A DNA stretch of 32,761 nt from Pseudonocardiales bacterium (GTDB lineage Bacteria > Actinomycetota > Actinomycetes > Mycobacteriales > Jatrophihabitantaceae): contig QHCC01000037.1 of NCBI GenBank assembly GCA_003243915.1, positions 176 to 32,936 on the forward strand, written 5' to 3'. The notes beneath the pieces are model-generated. The model ran no database searches. It worked only from the letters and a program-made list of their open reading frames with translations, and had not been told where the DNA came from. The position numbers and the translations under genes are program-made. Of the stretch, positions 14,588-23,034 are shown one piece after another (the stretch's first letter is position 1; every line of letters starts with the position of its first letter).

Positions 14588-14918
14588 AGAATCCCGACGC
14601 GGGAGTGCGCGTACAGATGACGGCGGTGCGAACTCGACCGTCGGACGCCGCATAGACGCTACTGCGATGGGCTACCCGCAACCACCGGGCCGCGTCCCAC
14701 GCCAGCGGTTGTCAAACGCTCGACTGTGGACGGATCTGGCGTCGCGGCCAACACGGTTGGGTCGAGACCGCCGCCGACGGTGACGCCGGCAAGGCAGGGC
14801 GCCGGATCCGACCGCCGGTCACGGCCAGCGTCGCTGATCACGCCTGCTGGTAGCGTCCACGCGGTACCGCACCGGTGGCGGCCTCCCTTGTTTGCTTCGT
14901 ACGTTGTGGAGGCACGCG
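14588..14918. other. Intergenic stretch with small hairpins
   Basis: These 330 bases lie between arsM and a GNAT gene. They contain the possible arsM terminator at 14592-14604, an inverted repeat CCAAC-ACG-GTTGG at 14748-14760, and the GNAT ribosome binding site GTGGAGG around 14906-14913. The short minus-strand frame at 14659-14841 has no start signal or family resemblance, and I do not call it. Confidence 0.5.
14592..14604 (+). terminator. Possible weak terminator after arsM
   Basis: TCCCG-ACG-CGGGA gives a 5-base stem four bases after the arsM stop, without a T tract. The location is right; the stem is short. Confidence 0.3.
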
Positions 14919-15839
14919 ATGTCCCGATTCGAGGTGCGCGCGTTCCGGCGCGATGATCGCGAGCCGTTGACGGCCCTGGTCAACGCGCACGTGCAGGCAG
15001 TCGTGCCGGGCATGTCCGTGTCGGTCAACCGGGTCCTGCGCCAGCTCGAGCGCGAACCCGGCGAGTTCATCGTCGACCCGTGGGTCGTCGAGCGGGTCAC
15101 GCTCGTGGCAGTCCAGCACGAGCGTGTGGTGGCGGCGGCGCACGTGCTGCGGTACGGGGCGCACGCCGCGGTGGGCGAGTCCTACCGGGGTGCCGGCGAG
15201 ATCCGGTGGTTGGTCTGCTGGCCGCAAGCCCCCTTCTGGCCCGATGCGGACGCGGCGGGTGATGCCGTGGCGGCGGCCGCGGTCGCGTTCTTGACGAGGT
15301 CCGGCGTGAGCCGCCTCTACGCTGACGGGGCGCTCCCAGCGCCCGGTGTGTATGGCCTGCCCGAGCAGTGGCCGCACATACACGCCATCCTCGGACGGGC
15401 CGGTTTCACCACCGGCGACCGGACTGAACTGGTGTTCCTGGCCGACGTCGACGCCCTGGGCCGCCCCCCGGCGCCCATCGCCGGCCTCACCCTCGCGCGG
15501 ACCCTCGGCGTCAACGGAACCCGGCTCACGGCCTTGCTCGACGGCGACGCGCTCGGTTACATCGAGGTGGAGACCCGCATCACGGACGCGGGGCAGGTGG
15601 TCCGGACCGACGGCTGGGCCGACGTGGGCAACTTCTGCGTCGTCGAGGCCCAGCGCCGACGACGGATCGCCAGCTGGCTGCTCGGTCAGGCGGCCGAATG
15701 GCTGCGCCTCGGGCACATCGACAGGCTGCTCGACTACGCGCCGCCGGAGCAGGAGGCCTACCTCGCTTTCCTCCGCCACGCCGGCTTCCGTGAGCTGACC
15801 CGGACCACCCGGGGCTGGGAACGCGCCACGTCGAGCTGA
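14919..15839 (+). CDS. GNAT-family N-acetyltransferase
   Basis: ATG 14919 (MSRFEVRAFRRDDREPL) is five bases after GTGGAGG, so I prefer it to the frame opening at 14892; the protein is 306 residues. An N-terminal GNAT-like half begins with the usual VRAFRRDDREPLTALVNAH. A C-terminal half contains DVGNFCVVEAQRRRRIASWLLGQAAEWL, the acetyl-CoA binding loop region, and AYLAFLRHAGFRELTRTTRGW, the closing GNAT strand. The acyl acceptor is unknown. It is followed at 115 bases by another GNAT gene. Confidence 0.8.
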   Translation: MSRFEVRAFRRDDREPLTALVNAHVQAVVPGMSVSVNRVLRQLEREPGEFIVDPWVVERVTLVAVQHERVVAAAHVLRYGAHAAVGESYRGAGEIRWLVCWPQAPFWPDADAAGDAVAAAAVAFLTRSGVSRLYADGALPAPGVYGLPEQWPHIHAILGRAGFTTGDRTELVFLADVDALGRPPAPIAGLTLARTLGVNGTRLTALLDGDALGYIEVETRITDAGQVVRTDGWADVGNFCVVEAQRRRRIASWLLGQAAEWLRLGHIDRLLDYAPPEQEAYLAFLRHAGFRELTRTTRGWERATSS

Positions 15840-15885
15840 GCGACGGACTCGACCGCCGCGCTGAGGAGGTCACGTTGCAGGCGCA

Positions 15886-15909
15886 GGTGCCGGTGCCGGT
15901 GCCGGTGCC
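15886..15909 (+). repeat. Four tandem GGTGCC units
   Basis: Four perfect copies of the hexamer GGTGCC precede the second GNAT gene. A strong ribosome binding site (GAGGAGG, 15863-15869) and TTG (15875) lie before it, but that TTG reads in the wrong phase for the GNAT protein. The unit length of six would not change any reading frame through it. Confidence 0.6.
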
Positions 15910-15954
15910 GGATCCTGGTTGCCGGAGCTGTTGCGGTTCTGGTCGGCTACCGGC

Positions 15955-16740
15955 ATGGACATCAAAGCGGTGCTCGCAGCCTTCGACGAGCAGATTCGCC
16001 GCCACCCGGAGTCTGGCGAGCCGGACGGACACGTCGAGCACGAGGACGACGTGGTCCGAACCATGTCCACCGGGGACGGCTGGGCCGGCGTCACCTGGTC
16101 CGCTCTCGACGAAGCCGGCGCCGACGCGGTCATCGCTGCGCAGCTCGAGCGATTCGCAGATGTGGGTCATCCCTGGGAGTGGAAGCACTATTCCCACGAC
16201 CGGCCCGCCGACCTACCCGACCGGCTGCGCGCGGCCGGCTTCACCCCCGAGCCGGCCGAGGCCCTCCTCGTCGCGGAGATCGCGGAACTCCCCCTCGACG
16301 TGCCACCGCCTGCGGGCGTGGAGGTCCGGGCGGTGGTCGACGAGGAAGGGGTCCAGGCGCTGGTGCTGGTGCACGACGAGGTGTTCGGCGCAGACCACTC
16401 CGCCTTGGGCAGAGCCCTGCTCGCCGGTCTCGCCCGCGAGCCCAGTACGGCCGCCGCGGTGCTCGCCGTGGCGGGGGGCGTTCCCATCGCCGGCGGCCGC
16501 GTCGAGTTCCACCCGGGCACGGACTTCGCCAGTCTGTGGGGCGGCGGCACGCTGGCTGCCTGGCGGGGCCGCGGCGTATTCCGCTCGCTGGTGGCCCACC
16601 GGGCCGCCCTGGCCTCGGCGAGAGGCTTTCGTTACCTGCAGGTCGACGCCTCCGCGGACAGCCGACCCATCCTGCAACGTCTCGGGTTCGTCGAACTTGC
16701 CACCACGACCCCGTTCACGCATCCAGGCGGGCGCGGGTGA
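15955..16740 (+). CDS. GNAT-family N-acetyltransferase
   Basis: Starting at ATG 15955 (MDIKAVLAAFDEQIRRHPE) gives 261 residues; TTG 15919 would add twelve. The first half is a degenerate GNAT domain ending EWKHYSHDRPADLPDRLRAAGFTPE. The second half is a clear one: VEVRAVVDEEGVQAL, then GTLAAWRGRGVFRSLVAHRAALA with the acetyl-CoA loop RGRGV, then GFRYLQVDASADSRPILQRLGF. The start is uncertain because no ribosome binding site precedes either codon. It is on the same strand as, and possibly cotranscribed with, the preceding GNAT gene. Substrate unknown. Confidence 0.75.
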   Translation: MDIKAVLAAFDEQIRRHPESGEPDGHVEHEDDVVRTMSTGDGWAGVTWSALDEAGADAVIAAQLERFADVGHPWEWKHYSHDRPADLPDRLRAAGFTPEPAEALLVAEIAELPLDVPPPAGVEVRAVVDEEGVQALVLVHDEVFGADHSALGRALLAGLAREPSTAAAVLAVAGGVPIAGGRVEFHPGTDFASLWGGGTLAAWRGRGVFRSLVAHRAALASARGFRYLQVDASADSRPILQRLGFVELATTTPFTHPGGRG

Positions 16741-16779
16741 CCTCCCCCCGGGCCCCGCGTACGGCTGAGGGCTGCGCAC

Positions 16780-17431
16780 TCAGCCAGTCGCCGCAGCCGG
16801 TCTCGTGAGCAACAGGTGGAATGCGCCGTCGCCCTGACCGACCCGTCGGTGTTCCTCGACGGTGAGGCCGGCGCCGGCCAGCGCGTCGATGACGGCGGAT
16901 ACCCGGGCGCAGCCGGAAGCCGTGCCTGGTGTAGGGCAGCCGCGCCATGACCTCCGGATCTCCGAGACCGACGACGACCCGTCCGGAGCTCTTCGTCACG
17001 CGGGCGAGTTCGGCGAAGGCCTGCTCCAGCTCGGCGACGAAGTAGATGGTGTTGACGGTGATGACGCCGTCGAGTGACGCCGCGGCCATCGGCAACCGCG
17101 CCATCGACGCGGCGTGCAGCTGTAGCCTGCCGGCGGCAATGTCGTGCCGGAACCGGCGTGCGGCCTGGGCCGTCATCGTGACCGACACCTCGACGCCGTG
17201 CACGTGCCCGCGCGTCCCGACGCTGCGCAACAACAGATCCAGGCCGACTGCTCCGCCGAAGCCGATATCGGCAGCAGTGCCACCGGGCGCGAGAGACAAC
17301 GACTGCACGGCCGCGGTCACCACGCCGCGGTTGCCTCGGTTGAGCAAAACCCCGACCAGGCGACCGCGAACACCCTGCGGGTGGGCCAGCTGGCGGGCGA
17401 GACCCGCCGTGACGCCGGCCCGGAAGTTCAC
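16780..17431 (-). pseudogene. SAM-dependent methyltransferase gene with a single-base frameshift
   Basis: The gene starts at GTG 17431 (MNFRAGVTAGLARQLAHPQG). Motif I is ADIGFGGAVGLDLLLRS, followed by VEVSVTMTAQA and VITVNTIYFV, then ARVTKSSGRVVVGLGDPEVMARLPYTRHGFRLRP. After that the frame derails into arginine-rich sequence. Dropping one base from the GGG run at 16902-16904 (CCC on the plus strand) restores RPVSAVIDALAGAGLTVEEH and continues to a TGA at 16780-16782, giving about 216 residues, the size of UbiE-like class I methyltransferases. This is the second one-base insertion in the window, so a sequence error is as likely as real inactivation. Confidence 0.8.
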
Positions 17432-17472
17432 GCAGTGAGCCTAGTGGTGCGTGCTCGTGCGAGGATCCCGCC

Positions 17473-17988
17473 ATGCCCTGGACAGCGCCCACGCCAGAAC
17501 CGGTCGACGGTCCGCTCACCGGCCCGGATCGGCCCATCCTGGAAGGCTTCCTGAGCTGGCAGCGCACCACGCTGCTCAACATCTGTGCCGGCCTGAGTGG
17601 CGAGCAGCTGGCCGCCCGGCCGCTGGCGTCCTCGAACCTGTCGCTGCTCGGGCTGGTCCGGCACCTGGCCAAAGTCGAACGCATCTGGTTCCGTCAGCGG
17701 GCGGGCGGCGAGGCCGTGGAAGCGATGTATGACCCCGCGCGCGGCAAGGATGCCGACTTCGACGACGTCGATCCCGCGCAGGCCGAAGCCGACTTCATGC
17801 GTCTGCACAACGAGTGGCGCTGCGCGGATGACGCGGTCGCCGGCATGGCGTTCGACGACACCTTCGACGTCGGCGGCGACGCCTTCTCCCTGCGCATGAC
17901 CTACGTCCACATGATCGGCGAGTACTCACGCCACAACGGTCACGCCGATCTGCTCCGGGAGAGCCTCGACGGAGCGACCGGCCGATAG
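17473..17988 (+). CDS. DinB/DUF664 family protein
   Basis: This 171-residue four-helix protein starts at ATG 17473. The metal-site histidines are H64 (LVRHLAKVE), H146, H154 and H157 (GEYSRHNGHADLLRE). It aligns along its length with the DinB protein at 12699-13250 (for example SNLSLLGLVRHL against SSLSLIGIIRHL), so the two are paralogues. The likely role is as a metal-dependent, possibly mycothiol-dependent, transferase. It ends only six bases from the convergent soxG stop. Confidence 0.87.
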   Translation: MPWTAPTPEPVDGPLTGPDRPILEGFLSWQRTTLLNICAGLSGEQLAARPLASSNLSLLGLVRHLAKVERIWFRQRAGGEAVEAMYDPARGKDADFDDVDPAQAEADFMRLHNEWRCADDAVAGMAFDDTFDVGGDAFSLRMTYVHMIGEYSRHNGHADLLRESLDGATGR

Positions 17989-17994
17989 GGCGCG

Positions 17995-18612
17995 CTACGG
18001 CTCGGCGAAGCCGTCCGGCTCGATGCCGAACTCGCCGCCGGCGTCGTACAGCGCGTCGAAGAGGTGCTGCCCGGAGGAACGCTCGCAGTGCAGCAGGTAG
18101 GAAGCAGTGCCGTCCACGTCGTCGCGTACGACGTCGGTCGCCACCTGCGCCACCGAGCTGCGAAAGGCCGTGTGGTCCGGGGTGTGCCGGTCGGACAGGT
18201 CGATCGGACACAACTTGGCCAGCGTCTGTGCCGCCGCGGGGCCGGTGAGCCGCATCAGCGCCCGCCCGTGGGTGTAGTCGAGCACGCTGACCAGCCCGTC
18301 GTCCTCGACCTCGACCCGCGCGGCCAGCTCGGCAGCGCAACCAGGCGCCCCGAGGAGCAGCCAGTCGCCGGGCCCCGAGCCCACGATCAGCGTGCCGTGC
18401 TCGTCGCGCCGCGCCGAGCCGTTGGTGACGCCCAACCGGGCCGCGACCTGACCCCCGCCGGGTGCCCGGACCAGGACCTTCGCCATCGGCGTCCGGTCGG
18501 CCAGCCGCAAGGCGGCATCGGATCGGAGGGCCGACACCTCCCAGCCGGAGCGGGTCTCGACCGGACCGGCTGCCCGCAGGGGGCTGCGGGCGATCGGCAA
18601 TGCCTCAGACAC
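17995..18612 (-). CDS. soxG: Sarcosine oxidase gamma subunit
   Basis: Starting at GTG 18612 (VSEALPIARSPLRAAG) gives 205 residues, overlapping the soxA stop by eight bases. The gamma subunit is the small partner of heterotetrameric sarcosine oxidase, related to the tetrahydrofolate-binding GcvT fold but without cofactor. Visible family features are LVGSGPGDWLLL-type sequence (IVGSGPGDWLLLGAPG) and VLDYTHGRALMRLTGPAA, with KLCPIDLSDR. It is the last gene of the leftward operon, which reads methyltransferase-soxB-soxD-soxA-soxG from right to left. The longer upstream frame is antiphase shadow within soxA. Confidence 0.9.
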   Translation of the reverse strand: MSEALPIARSPLRAAGPVETRSGWEVSALRSDAALRLADRTPMAKVLVRAPGGGQVAARLGVTNGSARRDEHGTLIVGSGPGDWLLLGAPGCAAELAARVEVEDDGLVSVLDYTHGRALMRLTGPAAAQTLAKLCPIDLSDRHTPDHTAFRSSVAQVATDVVRDDVDGTASYLLHCERSSGQHLFDALYDAGGEFGIEPDGFAEP

Positions 18613-21433
18613 GCAGCCGCCTGCCTTCCGGATCGACGTGGGCGAGCTCCGGCATGACCGTGGCCCGGATGCGCCGGGCGTCCGGCAGCAGGACGGTGAC
18701 CACCGAGCCCGGCTCGGCCAGCGCCACCTCGACCGTGCCCAGGCAGACCGAGCGGTCGAGGGTGGGCGAGAACCGGCTGCTGGTGATCCGGCCGACGATG
18801 GCGGTCCCGCGCACGATCTGGCTCGCCTCAGCCGGCACGATCGAACCGTCCTCCGGTTGCAGGGCAACCAGGCGCTGCTGTTCGCCCAGCTGCTGCTGCC
18901 ACACCAGCTCCGGGCGGCCGACCAGGTCGTCCTTGTCCAGCTTGACGAGCGTGCCGAGCCCGGCCTCGTACGGTTTGGTCAGCCCGTCGGTGTCCTGAGC
19001 AACGATGAGATGGCCCTTCTCCAGCCGCAGGATCCGCTGCGCCTCGACGCCGAAGGCAGCGGTTCCCAGGTCGGCGCCCCGCTCGAGCAGTGCCTGCCAG
19101 ACGTGCACGCCGTATGACGCCGGCACGTGCAGCTCGTAGCTCAACTCACCGGTGAAGCCGATCCGCCACATCAGGCACTCGTCCACGCCGGCGATGCGGC
19201 CGGTGCGCACCCGCATGTACGGGAACGCGTCCGGGGACAGGTCGACGCCCTCGGTGATCCGGGCGAGCAGCTCGCGCGAGTGTGGCCCGGCCACGTTGAT
19301 GCTCGCGTAGTACGTCGTCAGGGGGGCGATGTGCACCGCCCAGTCCGGGTGCTCGGTCTGCAGCCAGCCCTCCAGGTGCTCCCACACCGCGGCCGCCCCG
19401 GAGGACGTCGTCGACATCAGGTAGCGCTCGGGGCCCAGCCGCCCGGTCACGCCGTCGTCCATCACGACGCCGTCCTCGGCGCACATCACGCCGTAGCGCA
19501 CCGATCCGATCTCGAGCTTGGACCACTTGTTCACGTACACCAGGTTGAGCAACTTGGGCACGTCCGGACCGCGCAGGTCGAGCTTTCCCAGCGGGGTCAC
19601 GTCGATGATCCCCACCTGCTCGCGGACGTGGCGGGCCTCGGCCTGCGCGTCGCCGTAATGGTCCGGTCGGATCCACGCGCCGGCTATCAGCGGCGCGGCG
19701 CCGTGCGCCTCGTGCCAGGATTGCATCGGCGAGTGGCGTACCGGCTCGTGGGTTCGCCCGGCGAGGGCGCCGAGGCTGATCGGGGCATAGGGCGGCCGCC
19801 AGACCGTCGTGCCGAGCTCGTCGATGCGCCGCCCCGTCGCCTCGGCCAGGACGGCCACCGTGTTGACGGTCTCGAGTTTCCCCTGCGTCGGGCCCATCGT
19901 CGCCGTGGTGTATCGCTTGACCAGTTCGCTGGAGTCGTAGCCCTCGGCGGCGGCCGCCAGGATGTCCTGGGACGACACGTCCTCGGTGAAGTCGACCATG
20001 CCATGCGTCGAGGCGCGGAACAGGGCGGGGTGTGTGCGCACGTCCAGCGCGGGCGGGGGCCTGCCCGCTCCGAACCCGGCGGTGGCCGCTGCCGCCGCAC
20101 CGACGGCCCGGCCGTGGGCCACCAGCTCCTCGACCGTGCCGTCGCCGACCAGCCCGCCCGCCGCCAGCACTCCCTCGGGCAGGTCGTCGCCGGGCCGGAA
20201 CCGGGCCGCCGCGGGGTCATACCACGGGCGGGCACCGGCCATGTTGAGCAGCGAGGTCGGGGCCGTCCAGCCGATCGAGGTGACGAGGAGGTCACACTCG
20301 ATCCGCCGGCCGTCGGCCACCTCGACCGCCTTGACGCCGCTGCCACCGACAGCGCGCCGTACGTCCTCGCCGCGGCGTGCGTCGAGGACGGCGGCGATCT
20401 CGACCCCGGCCCGCCGCAGGTCAGCGACGGCAGCGTCGCCTTCCGGGTTCGCGGACAGGACGACGGCCCGGGCACCGGGCCGCACGGCGTACAGGTTGAT
20501 CAGGCGGCGGACCGCAGTGCCGAGCATGACGCCCGGCAGGTCGTTGCCGGCGAAGACGTAGGGCCGCTCGATCAGGCCGGGGGCGACGACCAGAGCCTTG
20601 GCGCGGGCCTTGATCAGCCGTTCCGCGACGCGCGCCAGCCCGCGCTGCAGGATGGAGATCCAGTTGTCGTCGTAGCGGCCGGCGACGACCGAATCGACGA
20701 GCACCTCGATATCGGGGGACGCGTCCACGGCAGCGCGCAGCTCGTCGAGCAGCGCGAGTTCGGCGGCGTCGCCCCAGCGCAGGCAGCCGCCCAGCTCGTA
20801 CTCCTCCTCGACCAGGATCACCCGGGCGCCGGCTTGCGCGGCGGCCAGTGCCGCGCCCAGGCCGGCCGGACCCGCCCCCGCCACGACGACGTCGGGGTGG
20901 GCGTAGCGCTGGTCGTAGTAGTCGGCTTCGGCGGTGCGCGGGATCCGGCCCCCCGGGGCGAAGCCGCCCAGGATCCGTTCGTAGGCCGGCCACAGCCGCT
21001 GCGGCTTCATGAACGTCTTGTAGTAGAAACCCGCGGTGAGAAAGCGCCCGACCAGCTGGTTGGCGCTACCGACGTCGTAGCGCAACGAGGGCCAGACGTT
21101 CTGCGGGCGCACGTCCATGCCGTCGGCCAGCCGACGGGCAGCGGCGCGCACGTTGGGCTCGTCGCCGACCTGCATGGTGCAGCCGGGGTCCAGCCCGCTC
21201 GCGGTGAGGATGCCGCGCGGGCGGTGGTACTTGAAGCTGCGCGAGAAGATCCGGACCCCCGACCCGGCGAGGGCTGAGGCGATCGTGTCGCCCTCGTAGC
21301 CGGTATGGGCGCGGCCGTTCCAGGTGAACGACAGCGGCTGGCCGCGTTCGATCAGCTCGCCTGGCTGGACAGGCAGGCGGCAGATTTGCTCGGGGGGCGG
21401 TGCGCTGCGCCGAGCGGACGTGGGCACTTTCAC
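18605..21433 (-). CDS. soxA: Sarcosine oxidase alpha subunit
   Basis: I start at GTG 21433 (VKVPTSARRSAPPPEQ), overlapping the soxD stop by four bases (GTGA); the protein is 942 residues, near the usual 960-1000. Residues about 30-100 form the ferredoxin-like domain (LSFTWNGRAHTGYEGDTIASAL, then SFKYHRPRGI). Residues about 181-215 are the NAD-binding Rossmann motif (DVVVAGAGPAGLGAALAAAQ, ending in VEEE). A disulfide-reductase-like FAD/NAD region follows. The last 370 residues are a GcvT-type tetrahydrofolate domain (FTGELSYELHVPASYG). The complex oxidises sarcosine to glycine, passing the methyl carbon to tetrahydrofolate and electrons to oxygen. Confidence 0.93.
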   Translation of the reverse strand: MKVPTSARRSAPPPEQICRLPVQPGELIERGQPLSFTWNGRAHTGYEGDTIASALAGSGVRIFSRSFKYHRPRGILTASGLDPGCTMQVGDEPNVRAAARRLADGMDVRPQNVWPSLRYDVGSANQLVGRFLTAGFYYKTFMKPQRLWPAYERILGGFAPGGRIPRTAEADYYDQRYAHPDVVVAGAGPAGLGAALAAAQAGARVILVEEEYELGGCLRWGDAAELALLDELRAAVDASPDIEVLVDSVVAGRYDDNWISILQRGLARVAERLIKARAKALVVAPGLIERPYVFAGNDLPGVMLGTAVRRLINLYAVRPGARAVVLSANPEGDAAVADLRRAGVEIAAVLDARRGEDVRRAVGGSGVKAVEVADGRRIECDLLVTSIGWTAPTSLLNMAGARPWYDPAAARFRPGDDLPEGVLAAGGLVGDGTVEELVAHGRAVGAAAAATAGFGAGRPPPALDVRTHPALFRASTHGMVDFTEDVSSQDILAAAAEGYDSSELVKRYTTATMGPTQGKLETVNTVAVLAEATGRRIDELGTTVWRPPYAPISLGALAGRTHEPVRHSPMQSWHEAHGAAPLIAGAWIRPDHYGDAQAEARHVREQVGIIDVTPLGKLDLRGPDVPKLLNLVYVNKWSKLEIGSVRYGVMCAEDGVVMDDGVTGRLGPERYLMSTTSSGAAAVWEHLEGWLQTEHPDWAVHIAPLTTYYASINVAGPHSRELLARITEGVDLSPDAFPYMRVRTGRIAGVDECLMWRIGFTGELSYELHVPASYGVHVWQALLERGADLGTAAFGVEAQRILRLEKGHLIVAQDTDGLTKPYEAGLGTLVKLDKDDLVGRPELVWQQQLGEQQRLVALQPEDGSIVPAEASQIVRGTAIVGRITSSRFSPTLDRSVCLGTVEVALAEPGSVVTVLLPDARRIRATVMPELAHVDPEGRRLRV

Positions 21434-21750
21434 ATCGCGCCCCCGCCGGCGTCGGGTGCGCCGGCGTCGATGCCGGCGGGGGGCGACGCGACGCTCGGCG
21501 CGGGTCCGGTGTCGGCGGGCCGGACTTCGTTGGTGACCGTGTGCCGCTGCACCCCGACGAACCGGCGGCAGCCGAAGCGGTGATACCAGGTCTCGCGGGT
21601 CCAGCCCGCGTCGTTGGCCTGGGTGTAGAGGTAGGTCCGCCATTCCTCAGGCGTGGCCGTCTGCGGATCGGGCCGGCGCCGCTGCTCGCCCGCGTGGCGG
21701 AACTCCGCGACATTGCGCAGGCCGCAGTGCGGACAAGGGATCTGGAACAT
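21430..21750 (-). CDS. soxD: Sarcosine oxidase delta subunit
   Basis: This 106-residue protein has its ATG at 21750 directly after the soxB stop. It is the small zinc-binding subunit: FQIPCPHCGLRNVAEF supplies C6 and C9, and WYHRFGCRRFVGVQRHT supplies H58 and C61, the expected second part of the zinc site. The PDPQTATPEEWRTYLYTQANDAGWTRETWYHRFGCRR block is the most conserved part of the family. The last 25 residues are a Pro/Ala/Gly-rich tail. It overlaps soxA by four bases. Confidence 0.92.
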   Translation of the reverse strand: MFQIPCPHCGLRNVAEFRHAGEQRRRPDPQTATPEEWRTYLYTQANDAGWTRETWYHRFGCRRFVGVQRHTVTNEVRPADTGPAPSVASPPAGIDAGAPDAGGGAM

Positions 21751-23016
21751 CTAGTGCCCCACCGCCGCCGCACCCTTTTCACCGACGAGGCGTCCTTCGG
21801 CGAAGCGGGCGAGATCGAACGCCGCGATCAGCTGCGGTGTCTTACCGGTGGCGATCAGCTCGGCCATCGTCTCGCCGGCCACCGGGCCGGCTTTGAAGCC
21901 GTAGGTGCCCCAGCCGACGTCGAGCAGGAACCCCTCGACCGGCGTGATTCCCATGATCGGCGAGAAGTCCGGCGTCATGTCGCACAGGCCGGCCCATTGC
22001 CGCAGCAGTCTCAGCTTGGCTATCGAGGGCATGAGGGCGAGGACGTGGCCGGCGAGCTCCTCGGTGAACTCCAGCGACCCGCGCATGGAGTAGGACGGGT
22101 AGGCATCGGTGCTGGCGCCGAACACGAGCTCGCCCCGGTCGGTCTGGCTGACGTAGACGTGCAGGCTGCCGGACACCACGACGGTGCGCAGGAACATCTT
22201 GACCGGTTCGGTAACGGCTGCCTGTAGTGGATGGGTGCTGATCGGCAGCGCCACCCCGGCCATCGCTGACACCAGACTGGCCCAGCCTGCCGTGCAGTTG
22301 AGGACCACTGGCGCCGACACCGGGCCCCGGTTGGTCTGGACACCGCGCACCTGACCGGCCCGGACGTCGATCCCGATCACCTCGGTGTTCTGGTGGATCT
22401 GCACCCCGAGGGCGTCCGCCGCCCGGGCATAGCCCCAGTTCACCGCGTCATGGCGGATCGTCCCACCCGGCGGGTGGTACAACGCGCCCATGATCGGATA
22501 GCGGGCCTCGGGCGAGACGTCCATGAACGGGACCAGACGCTTGATCTCCTTGGGGCCGATGACCTCGGAATCGACGCCTTCGAGCTTGTTGACCTCGGCC
22601 CGCCAGCGCATCGTGCGCAGCGAGCCGTCGTTGTGCGCGAGCGTCAGATGGCCGCGCTGGGAAAACATCACATTGAAGTTGAGCTCCGCGGCCAGCGACT
22701 CGTAGAGCTTCACCGAACGGTCGTAGAACCGGACGCCATCGGGGGTGAGGTAGTTCGACCGGATGATCGCCGTGTTGCGACCGGACCCACCGCCGCCCAC
22801 GTAGGCCTTGTCGAGCACCGCGACGTTGGTGAAGCCGTGCTTCGCGGCCAGGTAGTACGCGGTCGCCAACCCGTGGACGCCGGCGCCGATGATGACCGCG
22901 TCGTAGGCCGGAGCCAGGTCGTGCTCGCGCCATACCCTCGGCCAGTCCCGGTGCGTCAGCCCGCGCCGGAGCAGGCCGAAGGCAGAGTACCGGGCACTTG
23001 CCTGGCGAGATGGCAC
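21751..23016 (-). CDS. soxB: Sarcosine oxidase beta subunit
   Basis: This 421-residue FAD/FMN protein starts at GTG 23016 with GCGGAG upstream, 18 bases after the methyltransferase stop. The FAD-binding motif is VIIGAGVHGLATAYYLA (residues 41-57, GxGxxG). The His that carries covalent FMN in this family is H189 in TIRHDAVNWGYARAA. The C-terminal GWGTYGFKAGPVAGETMAELI is the closing DAO-fold segment. SoxB holds the oxidation site and works only in complex with SoxA, SoxD and SoxG, all encoded directly downstream. Confidence 0.94.
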   Translation of the reverse strand: MPSRQASARYSAFGLLRRGLTHRDWPRVWREHDLAPAYDAVIIGAGVHGLATAYYLAAKHGFTNVAVLDKAYVGGGGSGRNTAIIRSNYLTPDGVRFYDRSVKLYESLAAELNFNVMFSQRGHLTLAHNDGSLRTMRWRAEVNKLEGVDSEVIGPKEIKRLVPFMDVSPEARYPIMGALYHPPGGTIRHDAVNWGYARAADALGVQIHQNTEVIGIDVRAGQVRGVQTNRGPVSAPVVLNCTAGWASLVSAMAGVALPISTHPLQAAVTEPVKMFLRTVVVSGSLHVYVSQTDRGELVFGASTDAYPSYSMRGSLEFTEELAGHVLALMPSIAKLRLLRQWAGLCDMTPDFSPIMGITPVEGFLLDVGWGTYGFKAGPVAGETMAELIATGKTPQLIAAFDLARFAEGRLVGEKGAAAVGH

Positions 23017-23034
23017 CGCAAGACTCCGCTCGGC

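Noticed and set aside
14748-14760. CCAAC-ACG-GTTGG as a further IclR site
   Set aside because: Centre is three bases, not four, and it lies far from betaine genes, before a GNAT gene.
19127-21277. Open frame of 716 codons on the plus strand
   Set aside because: It lies wholly antisense to soxA and has the Gly/Arg/Asp-rich composition of a GC-rich shadow frame; soxA has clear domains.
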